A DNA stretch of 64,000 nucleotides from positions 56,929,970-56,993,969 of the forward strand of contig NC_087062.1 in the NCBI RefSeq assembly GCF_963678635.1, in the 5' to 3' direction. The notes under the pieces were generated by a model, which was not told where the DNA came from, did no database searches, and saw only the letters and a program-made list of their open reading frames with translations. How positions within the stretch are numbered: position 1 is the first letter of the stretch; every line of letters starts with the position of its first letter. Both the position numbers and the translations under genes were made by a program. This document shows, piece after piece, positions 30,375 through 40,761 of this stretch. The DNA is from Symsagittifera roscoffensis. Lineage: Eukaryota > Xenacoelomorpha > Acoela > Convolutidae.

Positions 30375-31949
30375 CTAAAACAATGTCCACTTGTTTCTGC
30401 ACGTGATACAATCACAGAATAATTGCCACGTGCACGTTGTCATTTCTGAAAATCTCTCGTTTACAAATTTCCACATCGTGTTTAAAATTCTCGTCTTGAG
30501 GCCGATTCGTTTATCAAAATGAATATATGGTTCTAATCGATTTACAATCCTACTGGTTCTGAAAACAAATTCGTTTCTCGCTTTTTCCGTTCTCACTTTT
30601 CGCATCTCAAAAATTTCTGTATTTCTAGCCCGTGTGGTTCGCCTGTTTAACACTATTTCATTTCGTTCATTAGAATCAAGACTGGCAAGAAGTAAGATGT
30701 TATTTAGCTGGATGAACATGGGCAGGGGTAAAATGTTTAGCAAGCGTAGTTCGTTGATGTACACTCCCGTTTTATTTCCAGTGATCCAACGGATTACTTT
30801 CTTTTGAAATCGCTCCAACTGCAATTGATCCCCCCTCGATATATGTGTACATGAGAGTCCGTATAATAACACTGGGAGTATTAGTGACTTATACAGGCCT
30901 AACTTTACAAACGTATTTATCTTTGCTGATAGGTTTCTTCTCAGGAGGTACAGTACTTGGTTTGCCTTCTTTAATCTTGTTTCAATGTGTACCTTCCAAC
31001 TTAAATCGCCCGACACAAAAATTCCCAGATCTTTCACAACCATCGATGTTCCAAGCACTAAACCAAAAAGCATAGAGTTAGCGTCTCCGCCCCTAAAACT
31101 TACTTTTGCACATTTATCTAGTGCTAATTCCATTTTGTTTTCAGTTACCCACAGCTGAATTTTGTCCAGATCTTCTTGAATTTCAATTGATGTTTTTTTG
31201 ATGGAAAGTAGTTTAAGATCATCCGCAAAAATATATGGTTCAGAGAATTTGAGTACTTCAGGTAGGTCGTTAATAAAAATGCAAAAGAGCAGTGGTCCTA
31301 AAAGTGATCCTTGGGGAACACCACTAGTGACTTCTAAAACTTTTGAGCTGATATTGTCTACTCGTAAAAACTGTTTCCTGTTTTTCAAATAGTCATAGAG
31401 TACCTCTAACATGCAGCCTCCTTTTCCTATAAGTGCAACTTTCTTAAGTAGATCAAAATGCGGAACTTTATCAAAGGCTTTTGCAAAGTCAGTGTAGAAT
31501 GCTACAATTTCTGCGTTTAAGTCATTGTCAAGCGCTTCATATATTTCTTTCAGGAAAGAGAGCATGTTTGTCAAAACTGATCTACCTTTAGTAAAACCGT
31601 GTTGATGTTTCGTCAAATACCAGGCAAAGTAAGGGTACAGGTCTTTGTATATACATTTTTCAAGGACTTTGCTATCAATATTTAATAGCGATACTGGTCG
31701 ATAGTTGTTCACCATTTTTCGGTCACCTTTTTTGTGAACAGGAGTAACTGCAGCTGTTTTCCATGAATCAGGTATTTTTCGTAGGCGTTTTACGTTTCTC
31801 AAAAGTTTGTTCATCGGTTTGCATATATTGCGGTTCGTTTTCTGAAAAAAGCTAGGTGGCAACCCATTTGGGCCGCGTGACTTTGTTACGTCCAGAGTTG
31901 ATAAAATCTCACTTACTGTCTTTTTCGATATATCAAAATTCGTTAACAA
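30375..31949 (-). CDS. LINE ORF2, reverse transcriptase part (524 codons)
   Basis: It copies the element RNA at the nicked target. Blocks seen in order: KSRGPNGLPPSFF, NNYRPVSLL, HQHGFTKGRSVLTN, VAFYTDFAKAFDKVPH (first catalytic Asp), SGVPQGSLLGPLLFCIFIND, and IFADDLKLL (F-A-D-D box with the other two Asp residues), followed by thumb and a C-terminal region rich in RRTTRARNTE-type sequence. Its upstream end lies -1 relative to the endonuclease frame, overlapping it by about 30 open bases. No RNase H domain is seen. Confidence 0.92.
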   Translation of the reverse strand: MLTNFDISKKTVSEILSTLDVTKSRGPNGLPPSFFQKTNRNICKPMNKLLRNVKRLRKIPDSWKTAAVTPVHKKGDRKMVNNYRPVSLLNIDSKVLEKCIYKDLYPYFAWYLTKHQHGFTKGRSVLTNMLSFLKEIYEALDNDLNAEIVAFYTDFAKAFDKVPHFDLLKKVALIGKGGCMLEVLYDYLKNRKQFLRVDNISSKVLEVTSGVPQGSLLGPLLFCIFINDLPEVLKFSEPYIFADDLKLLSIKKTSIEIQEDLDKIQLWVTENKMELALDKCAKVSFRGGDANSMLFGLVLGTSMVVKDLGIFVSGDLSWKVHIETRLKKANQVLYLLRRNLSAKINTFVKLGLYKSLILPVLLYGLSCTHISRGDQLQLERFQKKVIRWITGNKTGVYINELRLLNILPLPMFIQLNNILLLASLDSNERNEIVLNRRTTRARNTEIFEMRKVRTEKARNEFVFRTSRIVNRLEPYIHFDKRIGLKTRILNTMWKFVNERFSEMTTCTWQLFCDCITCRNKWTLF

Positions 31950-33211
31950 GGGATTTTCAAATGAATATCTCTAATACTAAAACTTTCTTTAGGATTAAAA
32001 ACTGAATGAAAGAAGTCGTTTAGCATGTTGACTTGTTCGTTTGGATTTGTGCTTTCAACTTCATCTTTTATGAGTAACTTAGGAAGACTTGTATGTTTAT
32101 TCAAGTTCTTTAGGTGTTTAAAAATTACATTAGTGTTCCGTGTTCTAAACAATTCCTCTTGGTAGTTTTTCCTGTCCAATTCCGATGATTCAGTTACTAA
32201 ATTTTCAAACAGTTTAACTTGTTGACTTCTGTAGTTGGTCGGTTTGAGTATACATGATTGCCGTTTTGTTTGTAACTTTTTGATCAAATTTGAAGTGCTA
32301 CTTGTTATCCAAGGTGGAAGTGATTTCCTATGTCTTGTTCTGAGAGGCACAAAACTCTTAATGATTTCATCCAAATATTGGGTGTACTCCTCATGCATTT
32401 TGTTAATGTTTGTGTGGCATACTGGTTCAAATGGGTTCTCGTTTATAAAATTGTTTCTTCCTTCAAAATCGGCATTTCCAAAACTTCTAAAACTTTCCAA
32501 GTATGGTTTCGGCTCTGATACCGTGCATTCAATAGACAACATTATGGCATTGTGATCTGAGCAGTCATAAATCTTGGAAACGTTAAAATCTTGTTCGGCA
32601 CTTGTATAGCAATTTTGATAAAAGGCTACGTCTAGTATGTTCTTCACACATGTTGGGAAATCTATCGCCTGCCTAAAGAGTCCATTTTCAAAAATTTGCA
32701 GTATTTGGTTTTCTTCCTCGTCAGTACTGGTGAGGGTGTTCCAGTTTATTTCTGGGAAATTTAAATCCCCACATAAGAGAAGCGGTTTGTTTTTAGGAAT
32801 GGCTTTGATCAGTTGTTCAAATTCATGCACTTTGTATCTGTAATTACTGTTTTTTGGCGGATTGTAGAATGAGCCAATTATCATTTCAGTTTGATGAAGT
32901 TTTATACTACATAGCACACATGAATCAGGAATGCCATTATTGGTGGATAAGTCCTCGGTAATTAGACTATTCTTGACAGCTATTAGGCTGCCTCCGTGAC
33001 AGTTTCTACCACTCACAATAGCTCTATCTGATCTATAGATGTTATATTCACTTAGAAAAAGCTCTGATGATTGAATATTCTCGTTAAGCCAAGTTTCGCT
33101 TAAGCATATGACATTAAAATTTCCAACTGCAATTGCATTTGCTAGCTTAGTTGTTCTCTCTATGTTGATTAGGCTTCTAGTATTTAATTGCAGAATGTTG
33201 AGGAATCCTAG
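31943..33211 (-). CDS. LINE ORF2, APE-type endonuclease part
   Basis: Open from directly after the ORF1 stop codon. Motifs: LQLNTRSL, ICLSETWL (metal-binding Glu), a YRSDR block, LLCGDLNFPEINW, and CSDHNAIM (catalytic His). This is a complete exonuclease/endonuclease/phosphatase-fold nuclease that nicks target DNA. No ATG lies near the start; the first in-frame start-like codon is far inside the domain. Translation therefore most likely continues from ORF1 by readthrough of the UGA at 33214-33212. The frame ends at TAA 31943, and the RT continues in the -1 frame. Confidence 0.9.
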   Translation of the reverse strand, partial: LGFLNILQLNTRSLINIERTTKLANAIAVGNFNVICLSETWLNENIQSSELFLSEYNIYRSDRAIVSGRNCHGGSLIAVKNSLITEDLSTNNGIPDSCVLCSIKLHQTEMIIGSFYNPPKNSNYRYKVHEFEQLIKAIPKNKPLLLCGDLNFPEINWNTLTSTDEEENQILQIFENGLFRQAIDFPTCVKNILDVAFYQNCYTSAEQDFNVSKIYDCSDHNAIMLSIECTVSEPKPYLESFRSFGNADFEGRNNFINENPFEPVCHTNINKMHEEYTQYLDEIIKSFVPLRTRHRKSLPPWITSSTSNLIKKLQTKRQSCILKPTNYRSQQVKLFENLVTESSELDRKNYQEELFRTRNTNVIFKHLKNLNKHTSLPKLLIKDEVESTNPNEQVNMLNDFFHSVFNPKESFSIRDIHLKIPC

Positions 33212-34108
33212 TCAATGCTGGGGTTCCTGAACTTCAGTGTCAATAGTTACTTTCACACCATCATTGAACAATTCTAGATTCCTTATTTTCAGCTTTTCGC
33301 GAGGAACGCCTTCATCTAGTAGTTGTCTTCGTTTCTTAAGGATTTCGTTCTCTTTAATTGCACTCTCTTTGGTCAATGCTGGTAGCAGGTAGACCTCTTT
33401 TTCGACCAATTGTTCTCGCTTTTCTCGGCTTTTTGCTAGTACTAGTCGTGCTTCATGTTCGCTAGGTACAGTTACCAGCAGTGTTCTTGGCTTCATTCGA
33501 TTACGATCAAATTTTCCCAGTCGTTTTAGTTCTATTATTTTCGGCTTCACTCCAATTATGTCTGGTATTTCGTTTACTTCGTCATTTGTTGGGACAAGGT
33601 TTTCTCCTTTTGTTTTCTCAGGGTCCTCTTTGACCCCTTGTATCCTAAAACTTTGATTTATGTTGTGATCAGAGTTAGATCTGGCAGCATGTTGAGTGGT
33701 TTGAGCTTGATTTATCCGGGTGGTGGTTTCAGCAGCTACAACGGCACTATAAGTTTTTTCCACTTTATCGCATGTCGTTTTCATTGCATTTCCAATTTTT
33801 TGATCTACTAAATCGGTAAGTCTTCTTTCCATGCTTTTAAGGCTTTCAGTTACATCAATGTTTGAGAGCTTCTCGTCTATGTTGGCCAGGGTTTTGCATC
33901 TTATAAAGTTGTCTCGTTCATTATTTTGCACACAAGTATTACAAAGCAACATGACATTTGGCCCTAGTTCTTTTATTCCATTTATGGCCACTAGATACAA
34001 CCCAACACAAGTTGGTTCCAAATGCATTTGAGCGTTGCATGCGACACAAGTGTATGTTTTCTCGTTGCCGGCAAAGCCTCTTTTACATGTTTTGCAGTTT
34101 TTGCCCAT
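33212..34108 (-). CDS. LINE ORF1: PHD-finger, coiled-coil RNA-binding-type protein
   Basis: 298 codons from ATG 34108. The N-terminus is a C4HC3 PHD finger (C5, C8, C21, C24, H29, C34, C56, C59). Residues about 75-115 form a coiled coil (SLKSMERRLTDLVDQKI). Residues about 195-290 carry RTLLVTVPSEHEARLVLAKS, resembling the RRM-like fold of LINE ORF1 proteins. It probably coats the element RNA. The stop is TGA followed by CTAGG, and the endonuclease frame continues in phase. Confidence 0.85.
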   Translation of the reverse strand: MGKNCKTCKRGFAGNEKTYTCVACNAQMHLEPTCVGLYLVAINGIKELGPNVMLLCNTCVQNNERDNFIRCKTLANIDEKLSNIDVTESLKSMERRLTDLVDQKIGNAMKTTCDKVEKTYSAVVAAETTTRINQAQTTQHAARSNSDHNINQSFRIQGVKEDPEKTKGENLVPTNDEVNEIPDIIGVKPKIIELKRLGKFDRNRMKPRTLLVTVPSEHEARLVLAKSREKREQLVEKEVYLLPALTKESAIKENEILKKRRQLLDEGVPREKLKIRNLELFNDGVKVTIDTEVQEPQH

Positions 34109-34257
34109 TTTTGCTTATACTATGGATAGAAAAACAGTTAAACCTGGTGGTTCCCGAAAAGGGGAGGCCTGTGGCTCACTAAGGGGAAAAAGAAGAAATA
34201 GACAAACCTGGTGGTTCCCGAAAAGGGGAGGCCTGCGGTTCACTATTTCTACTTACG
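34109..34257 (-). repeat. Intercistronic spacer with a 64-bp-period direct repeat
   Basis: A block of about 42 bp (AAACCTGGTGGTTCCCGAAA then AGGGGAGGCCTG) occurs at 34140 and again at 34204, between the esterase and ORF1 genes of the LINE. Each copy has complementary CCCC/GGGG runs that could pair. Confidence 0.75.
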
Positions 34258-34860
34258 TTAATAGGGGCACTGACAGTTCTTCAAACTACACTCGTAATAT
34301 ACCAGATGTCCTTCTGTATTGCAGATGTTCGAATGTTTATCGTATAAGATTTTATTCTTGAGAATACTTTTAATGCCCTTCAGACCTTCTTCACTGAGGT
34401 GCACTTCGTCAGTTTTCAAATGATATGAGCTGTGGATTTTTTCACTCACTCCTCTAAACTTCCAAGTTCCTTTTATCTTTCTTAGGAATTCGTTTATTTT
34501 TGCAGATCGAGCTCGGTTCTCACTACGATGAGGGATTCCGATGACGAAAACTTTTTTGGCTCGTTCACACAGCTCCTCGGCTAGCTTCGACAGTTCTTCA
34601 GCAATGTCGCCTGCAGGTATACTGGAGGGGTCTTTTCCGTTGAAGGCGTCGTTTCCGCCGATGAGCAGAGCGATGATGTTGAATTTGTCTTTCTCGGGTA
34701 AGAAGTTTTGGACCGCACCAATTCGGGCCCCAGGTAGGGACAAGATATTGAAATTTGGAAAATCAAGATGGCGTGCTTGAGAATCCGCAATCTGGAGATT
34801 TTTTGAAGATGATGTCTTGAGCAAGTGATATCTTCTGTCGGACATTTTATCGCGGGGCAA
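34258..34860 (-). CDS. LINE-encoded SGNH esterase, 200 aa
   Basis: Starts at ATG 34860. SGNH blocks: IADSQARHL (S27, with Ala in place of the usual Gly), LPGARIG (block II Gly), LIGGNDAF (N70) and DEVHLSEEG (D151, H154). The catalytic set is intact. A short Cys-rich tail ends the protein (YYECSLKNCQCPY). Esterase modules of this kind occur in ORF1 of CR1-group LINEs, usually fused to the PHD protein; here it is a separate upstream ORF. It is unrelated in sequence detail to the SGNH protein of the 14-kb element. Confidence 0.85.
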   Translation of the reverse strand: MPRDKMSDRRYHLLKTSSSKNLQIADSQARHLDFPNFNILSLPGARIGAVQNFLPEKDKFNIIALLIGGNDAFNGKDPSSIPAGDIAEELSKLAEELCERAKKVFVIGIPHRSENRARSAKINEFLRKIKGTWKFRGVSEKIHSSYHLKTDEVHLSEEGLKGIKSILKNKILYDKHSNICNTEGHLVYYECSLKNCQCPY

Positions 34861-34932
34861 CCATTGCTACCCCGGTAAACATTTCAAGTATCTATTCAAT
34901 ATCTATTTAATAAGTTCATTGCAAACACATGA

Positions 34933-37512
34933 AAGTGTATGTGGGTGTATAAATCTATTTATCAAATTAAACAACACATGATTTTGAATATAAATTTTGC
35001 GATTTACTTCAGAGTTATTACAGTTGCCAATTGTTTTGGAGATGATCAGTGACTTGGGCTGAAACTTGTTAGTGACAAGGTTAATCCATTTTTTCCGCTG
35101 CTGTTCTAATTCTTGTGGATGCAGCCCGTTGTCATTGTATCCAGCAACTTTTGTTACTGTATCTAGGATTTAATCTGTTTTGCAAAACTGTTTCAAACAG
35201 ATCATGAAGCGTAGCGCGGTGGTAGGAGTGAATTGTTGATTTTACTAGAGCTGATTCGATCTATTTGGTCTTTAAATCCCAATAACTAGTTTCTGTGAGA
35301 ACCCAGTGATTCGTCTTGCCTGGAATCTCGGCATCTACCTGAACTACAATTAACTGGGGCGAGAAAGGGAGCTCTTTGGGTTTATTTAATAATATTTTCA
35401 ATTAGGCTTTAAAATTGCTTAGACAAGGGCGATGGATACAAAAAAAGAAAAAAAGAGTAAGGAGTGGTACAACCTAATTGTTAATTAACAAAAATTTAAT
35501 GTTGAAAACTAAGTGAACCAAAAATTTCCTATGTCTCGATAGAAAACAACTAGGGGTTCAGTCAAAGCTGGATGTACGTGTTTGATAAGGAAAGAATTTG
35601 CTATACTGATGCGGCACGAAAAATGTGATTACAAAAATTGGACTTTGCCGAAAAACTCTGTTTCTCTACTAAAATAATTGAGAAGAGTAAAAACATTTTG
35701 AGATATTCAATTTCCCAAGGAGATAACATTTATCTTCCAAATTAAAAAGTCGCTGCTTCTGCAAGACCAATTATCGCAACCAGTTCTTTCATTTGAAATT
35801 TTCATCTCAGATTTGACTGTGTAAATTTTAAAATCAAAAGTTCTAAGAATCAGTCAAAAGACTTTCATAAATCCATAAGATTTTTCTCCAAACAGCAGAT
35901 TGTGACCGCTCAAGGAAATAAGATTCCAAAATAGGTTTTCTCGATTTAACACAACCTGCGAATTAGCGCGGTAATAATCGCGTATATGCAAAAAATTTCA
36001 AAACTTTGACTTGTTTTAGGGCCGTGAATTTTTTTATTAAACAAATTGGACATCGCAAAAAATAATGGTAGGCTTTCACTTACCTGCTGTTTCTATGATA
36101 TCAGATTTGACAGAATAGATAGTGATAAACGTCCAAACAACAGTCAAAAATCAAAAACTTGACATTTCCGAATATCGTAGCATTTTGCTAGAAAAAATAG
36201 AGAAGAGCCGCTTATGCAGCACGAATTAATGCAACCTGTAGTTTCAATGAACTTAAAAACTCAGATTTAGGAGGGTAGTACTCGAGAAAAGTCCAAGACT
36301 TTAAAAAAAGGTCAGAAAATCAAATTTTGACTTTTCCGACGGCCACAACTTTCGGTGTCACAAAAACTTCGTGGCAGTTGTTTCAATTGAAACCAAAACC
36401 TCAGATATGGCCGTGTAGTTTTCGAGAGTTTTCAAGAAGTTCAAGAAACTGAACTTTTTTCAATCTTTCGACGGCTATAAACTTTGAATGTTAAAAAAAT
36501 AGGGCGTAGCCGCTCATGCAGGGAACTTTTCAAAACTGTTCTAATCAAGGAAACCAAAAAATTCAAAAACAAAATAACGTTACTTGAGTAAAGCTAAGTT
36601 TTTAAGTCTTATTTTTAAGCAATTGTAGGCGTTTGAGCAAACAAAAGAGGCTATTGTAAGTCTGCTCGATCGCTTTATCCGCTGAAAAAATTCGCGACTG
36701 TAAGGGCTTTAATATGATATCACTCATCTCTCTCCAATGATTATTTGTGGTACTTGATTTTGCCTGATTTCAAGTTTTATGATTTTCAAATATTTTCACC
36801 CGTACCCGTCACACCTTGTTTTTATTCATTTGAAATTGGTTTCAGGGAGGAATTGCAATGTCGGTTTGATTTGTCTAATAGTTTCAAAGATTTCACCGGT
36901 ATTCGGACTGGAACGAATTTTGGAATTTTTGACGACAAAATATTTTGTCATTATGGCAACTTGGATATTATGAGTTATTTGAATTTGAATTATAATAAAA
37001 GCTTAGGATTAAGTTGTTCTTATTGTAAACGCGTATGCTGCAATTACGGGCTTCTGACAAGGTTTAATTGCTGGATCGTCCGTGTTCTTGATCTGTTGAT
37101 TTCGACTCGTCCTGTGGCAGACATGCACTTTGACTCTCCCGGGGAGCCCCTAGGTAGGAGAGGAGTCCCCCAATTCTAGCGCAAGGTCCGTCTATTGTAC
37201 CAGTGTCTTCACTAGTTTCTTGTTGGATCACTTGTTGTTGCAAGTGGTTAAAGTTTGATGTGTTATTCGCTCGATGAGAAGGCCCTTATTCCTCTGGTCT
37301 AGTAATCATATTAGCGATGAAGTCTGCTGCGGTTTGAAAACGCTGTAGCTTTTATGGGGTTTTCCCATAAGCATTCAATTGTGAGGTCTGTCGGTTTTCT
37401 TTGACAATTGAACAGATCTTTGGCATCGTGAGGCACAGTTTTGTGGGCGTTCATTTGTCCTTTGAGGATATTTTCTACGTTTAGGAGGTTAGGCGGTTAC
37501 TATAACCGGAGC
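34933..37512. other. Duplicated non-coding DNA of copy 2
   Basis: Continues the unit broken by the LINE. Collinear with about 8485-9740, 10783-12667 and more. No gene is seen. A segment of about 240 bp near 36570-36810 is not in copy 1. A 144-codon plus-strand frame at 36745 has no recognisable domain and is broken in copy 1. Confidence 0.5.
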
Positions 37513-38830
37513 TTAGATTTGGTAGAATGACTCTTGTGCCTCGTGATAGTTTGAGTTCATCCTCATTGATTTTTTTATTGACTTCATTTTGGGAGATGAG
37601 GCCAGTGAACTTGTTGTAGTTGCAAGGAAAATATCTTGACACGAATCCAAAAAAAAAATTAAGCCAGTTTCATCGCCGAAGCGATCTTTCATTGTTGGGC
37701 GGATGTGTCTAGACTCCCTCGTAAGTGTGATGAGGTGGTCAGAACTATGTGGACGGTGACTAACAACAACAAACTTTTTTTCAGCAACCCCAAAAAGCAC
37801 GCGATAGGATTTTCAAAATGTCATTGCGTTTTTGAAGTTTTCCACATGCGTTAGTGATGAAAAAGGAGAAATTGAGCATGCTATGGAATGTTAACCCTAA
37901 AAGTTTGGCTTGTTCTTCAGGGGGATATTTCGACCACTAATTGATAGCTGTGGGGTCAAAACTCACCTCCTTGCTCCCAGTCGTAAAGACTGTTGACGAT
38001 GATTTGTTTGCGGACAGTGTAAATTTTGTTGGGTTTAGCCACTCATCCAATTCTGTTAGGTACGGAGAGGCTTGTGACTTCAATTGTTTGACGTCACTGT
38101 TGGATGTTTGTATTGTGGTATCATCAGTATAGGTTATAACATTTATATAAGTGGGAGGCTTTGGAAGAGAGCTCACGTAGATATTAAATAGCATGAGCGA
38201 GAGTACACCGCCTTGTGGCACAACTTGTTTTAATTTGCTCAGTTTTGATTTGGAGTTCCGGAACTTCACAAAAAAGAAACGCCCTTATAGATAAGCTATA
38301 CATCTCTTGGAGTTGTTCGCGATGTTGGGCTCAAAAAATGATTCAGAAGCGCTGTATGGTCGACTGTGTCGACAATCGCAGTTAAACCTAATGCTACGAA
38401 GAGAGTGCTATCACAAGCTTTTTGTTTGTTCAGCCCTGCTCGGATGTTTTTGTAGATGCAATGTATAGCAGTGATGGTTGATCTGCCTTTTCTGAAGCCA
38501 TGTTGATAGTCTTCCAAGTAAACGCTGTTAAAATCATTGAGCAGTATGCGTTCGGCCAGTTTGGATAAAAGTGACAGAAGGGCAATTGGCCGATAGCTTT
38601 TAGATTCCGGAGCAAAATTGTTGGATTATAGCAAAAAAAATTACTTCTCCAACTTTCCATATATGCGGAATAATACGGCTACTATTTGAGAGATTAAGAA
38701 CCTTGGTTACGTAGTTCAGTCCCAGAGGCCCGAGATGGTGAAGGTGTATTGGCGCTATATTATCTGGTCCTAAAATTTTGCTTTTCTTCGATGTTTTGAT
38801 TGCAAATTTAACCTCCCTTGTTGATGTATT
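37513..38830 (-). pseudogene. Broken non-LTR reverse transcriptase, copy 2
   Basis: On the minus strand: KALGPDNIAP-type segment near 38760, NPTILLRNLKAIGQLPFC region near 38600, DYQHGFRKGRSTITAIHCIY (38517-38455), LTAIVDTVDHTALLNHFL (38395-38340), VVPQGGVLSLMLFNIYVSSLP (38230-38170), then VITYTDDTTIQT (38135-38100), which holds a YxDD-type box, and a thumb-like part with GVAEKKFVVVSH (37800). Several frame breaks. It is a jockey/CR1-like LINE fragment, and copy 1 lacks the YxDD and thumb part. Confidence 0.75.
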
Positions 38831-40518
38831 GGTTTCATTTAAGGGCTGTTTTTTTTTTTATTTTTTCTTACAAAACTAATGTGCGAGGTGAACTGTTGAT
38901 TGAATTTGTTGACGCAATTTTGGGGTTCGTATATTGGTTTGTTGCAATCAGCAAGTTTGATGGCTTGGTTATTCTTGGTTCTGCGGTTACTAGCAAGTGA
39001 TTTACTGTGATACACAACTTGCTGGTGTTACATGAGTGTGTTAGCACATTCACAAACTCTGTCCCTTTTTTTTTTGTTCCTGCACAAGTTTGTCAGTCAT
39101 GCAGTTTTTTTCTGATATTTAGTGGTTTCCAGGATTAAGGTAAGATTAGCGGCCGCTTGGCAAGTGATGTTGTTGTTCTGAATGCTGCTGATTTTGTAGA
39201 CGCTCGATGCCGCGCGACTGCTAAATCAGCAATGATAGCTAAACTGCTAGTATTTAAAACTGAGTTTTGTCATGACTTCTTGCAAAAACTACATATTCCA
39301 TATAGTTTTTTCTAATTAGTAAGTTTCTGCTATCAAAGATTTAGTTTCTTTTCTTTTTAACTCCGCTCCAATTTTTCTTAGAAATTGGTTGTCATTGGAA
39401 GCTGTACTAACTGTATACTGTTAACAAACTGAAAACACTTAGCGTTCCTCTAGGCTTCTCGTGCAGATGAAAAAATACAGATTGGTGTTTAAACAAACAA
39501 AATGTGGAGTTTATTCCACGTTTAACAACTATATGGTCGAAATCTTAGCTAGCGGACAGAAAACTATCGCAAGGACATGCACCAATAGGAGAGCACTCAC
39601 TCGATTGTAGTAGGGATAATCATAATTTAAAAGTTGCTTAAGAAACCATACAACATTTGGGACATTAAACTCAGGATTTTGGTGAGAATAATTTTAGAGA
39701 AAATTTCAAATTTTCTGTGGAAAAAATTGAATAACTCTGCTTTGCTTATGTTGCTGCTACATGATAACTTTCAGGTGAATGGTTTAGGGAATCGAAACTG
39801 TTCTAAGAAAAAAAATAAGGATAACACTTGAACTTTGGAACTTGTTTGAGAAGTCATAAGGTCTGAGAACAAACATCAAAAACAGCAAAAAACAAACGAA
39901 AATGAAACAGAGACAAAAAACTTGTTATTCGGTCAAAAATTGCTGTATCTATAGTCTTGCTCAGCTAATATTAGCGATATTTATAAGGAGAACGGGGAAA
40001 ACAGGGACAACCAGAAAACGTAGAATGTTTCAAAGACATTTGGTGATCACTCAGTAGTACTTGAAGTGTAACAGTCGCCTACTTCGGTCACATATGAAGT
40101 TTTCGCGAGAAACTTGAGCATGACATGTCCAATTCAAATTTTTGAAAAATTCCATTTGACCCCAAAATCATGTTATTCGCATTGCTCAAGGTCAAACTTC
40201 CAAATATGACCGACTGGCACAAGTCCAAAGTTTTTTTTGGCTTAGGATATCGAACAGGTCAATCGGAAGAGTTTTAAAATCAAAAAGTTAGTATAAGGAA
40301 ACTCTAAGGAAGATAAAAACTCTCGGAAAGTTGAAGGGAAAGTAAACATTACCAAATTCCTATGTGATACTGCTTAAGTTTGATTGGTTGAAAGATTTTT
40401 CTGTTAGAACCTGTTAATTGTCACTTATGATGGTTTAACACTGTAAATCATTCTATATCATTTTTTTTTAAACCTGACGATGGGCATAGTTCCGAAAACG
40501 TCAGAAAAATTTAAATAA

Positions 40519-40761
40519 TTTTTTATAACTGTTTTTGGTTTTTATAAAAGCATTGTTTTTTGTACACGTAAACGGCCGACTGCCATAGTCGTTAATGCTG
40601 ATTCTTAATTTTTCATTGATTTGATTATATGCTGTTTCTCAGACTGTTTCTTAAGCACTGTAAAGCATTGGATTGACCTTGCGCATCGCTGTAAAACTGC
40701 TTTCGAAATGAATTCAATAGATAACTATATCATTATGGGTCTTCTAATTTTCAAGGTGCTC
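40519..40761 (+). promoter_or_regulatory. Upstream region of the DDX55-like gene
   Basis: Only about 240 bp separate the end of the segmental duplication from the start codon, so the promoter must lie here or inside the duplicated repeat. An alternative in-frame ATG at 40708 exists. A TTTTCAAG at 40748-40755 could be a splice acceptor for an upstream non-coding exon. No clear TATA box. Confidence 0.35.

Larger units (their letters stand above)
30301..34932 (-). mobile_element. CR1-like non-LTR retrotransposon, full length
   Basis: On the minus strand it runs from about 34932 to a short AAC microsatellite tail at 30329-30304, with four coding segments in order: SGNH esterase, PHD-finger ORF1, APE endonuclease, reverse transcriptase. 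A simple-repeat 3' end and ORF1 proteins with PHD and esterase modules are typical of the CR1/L2 group. Uninterrupted target copies at about 8480 and 10775 show exactly where it landed. The frames are nearly intact (one stop codon, one -1 step), so it is a young copy. Confidence 0.88.
29855..40518. repeat. Segmental duplication, copy 2 (split by the CR1-like LINE)
   Basis: It starts TGGGTCTTGTG directly after the end of copy 1 and ends CAGAAAAATTTAAATAAT, about 240 bp before the DDX55 start codon. It is interrupted by the LINE at about 30301-34932. It has extra sequence relative to copy 1 at about 36570-36810 and in the RT region. The flanks of the LINE rejoin as GTGAAACAA...AGTGTATGTGGGTG, matching the unbroken sites at about 8480 and 10775. 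Confidence 0.88.

Noticed and set aside
36745..37179. 144-codon plus-strand ORF in duplication copy 2
   Set aside because: Its counterpart in copy 1 is broken, the composition is Phe/Cys-rich, and no domain is seen.
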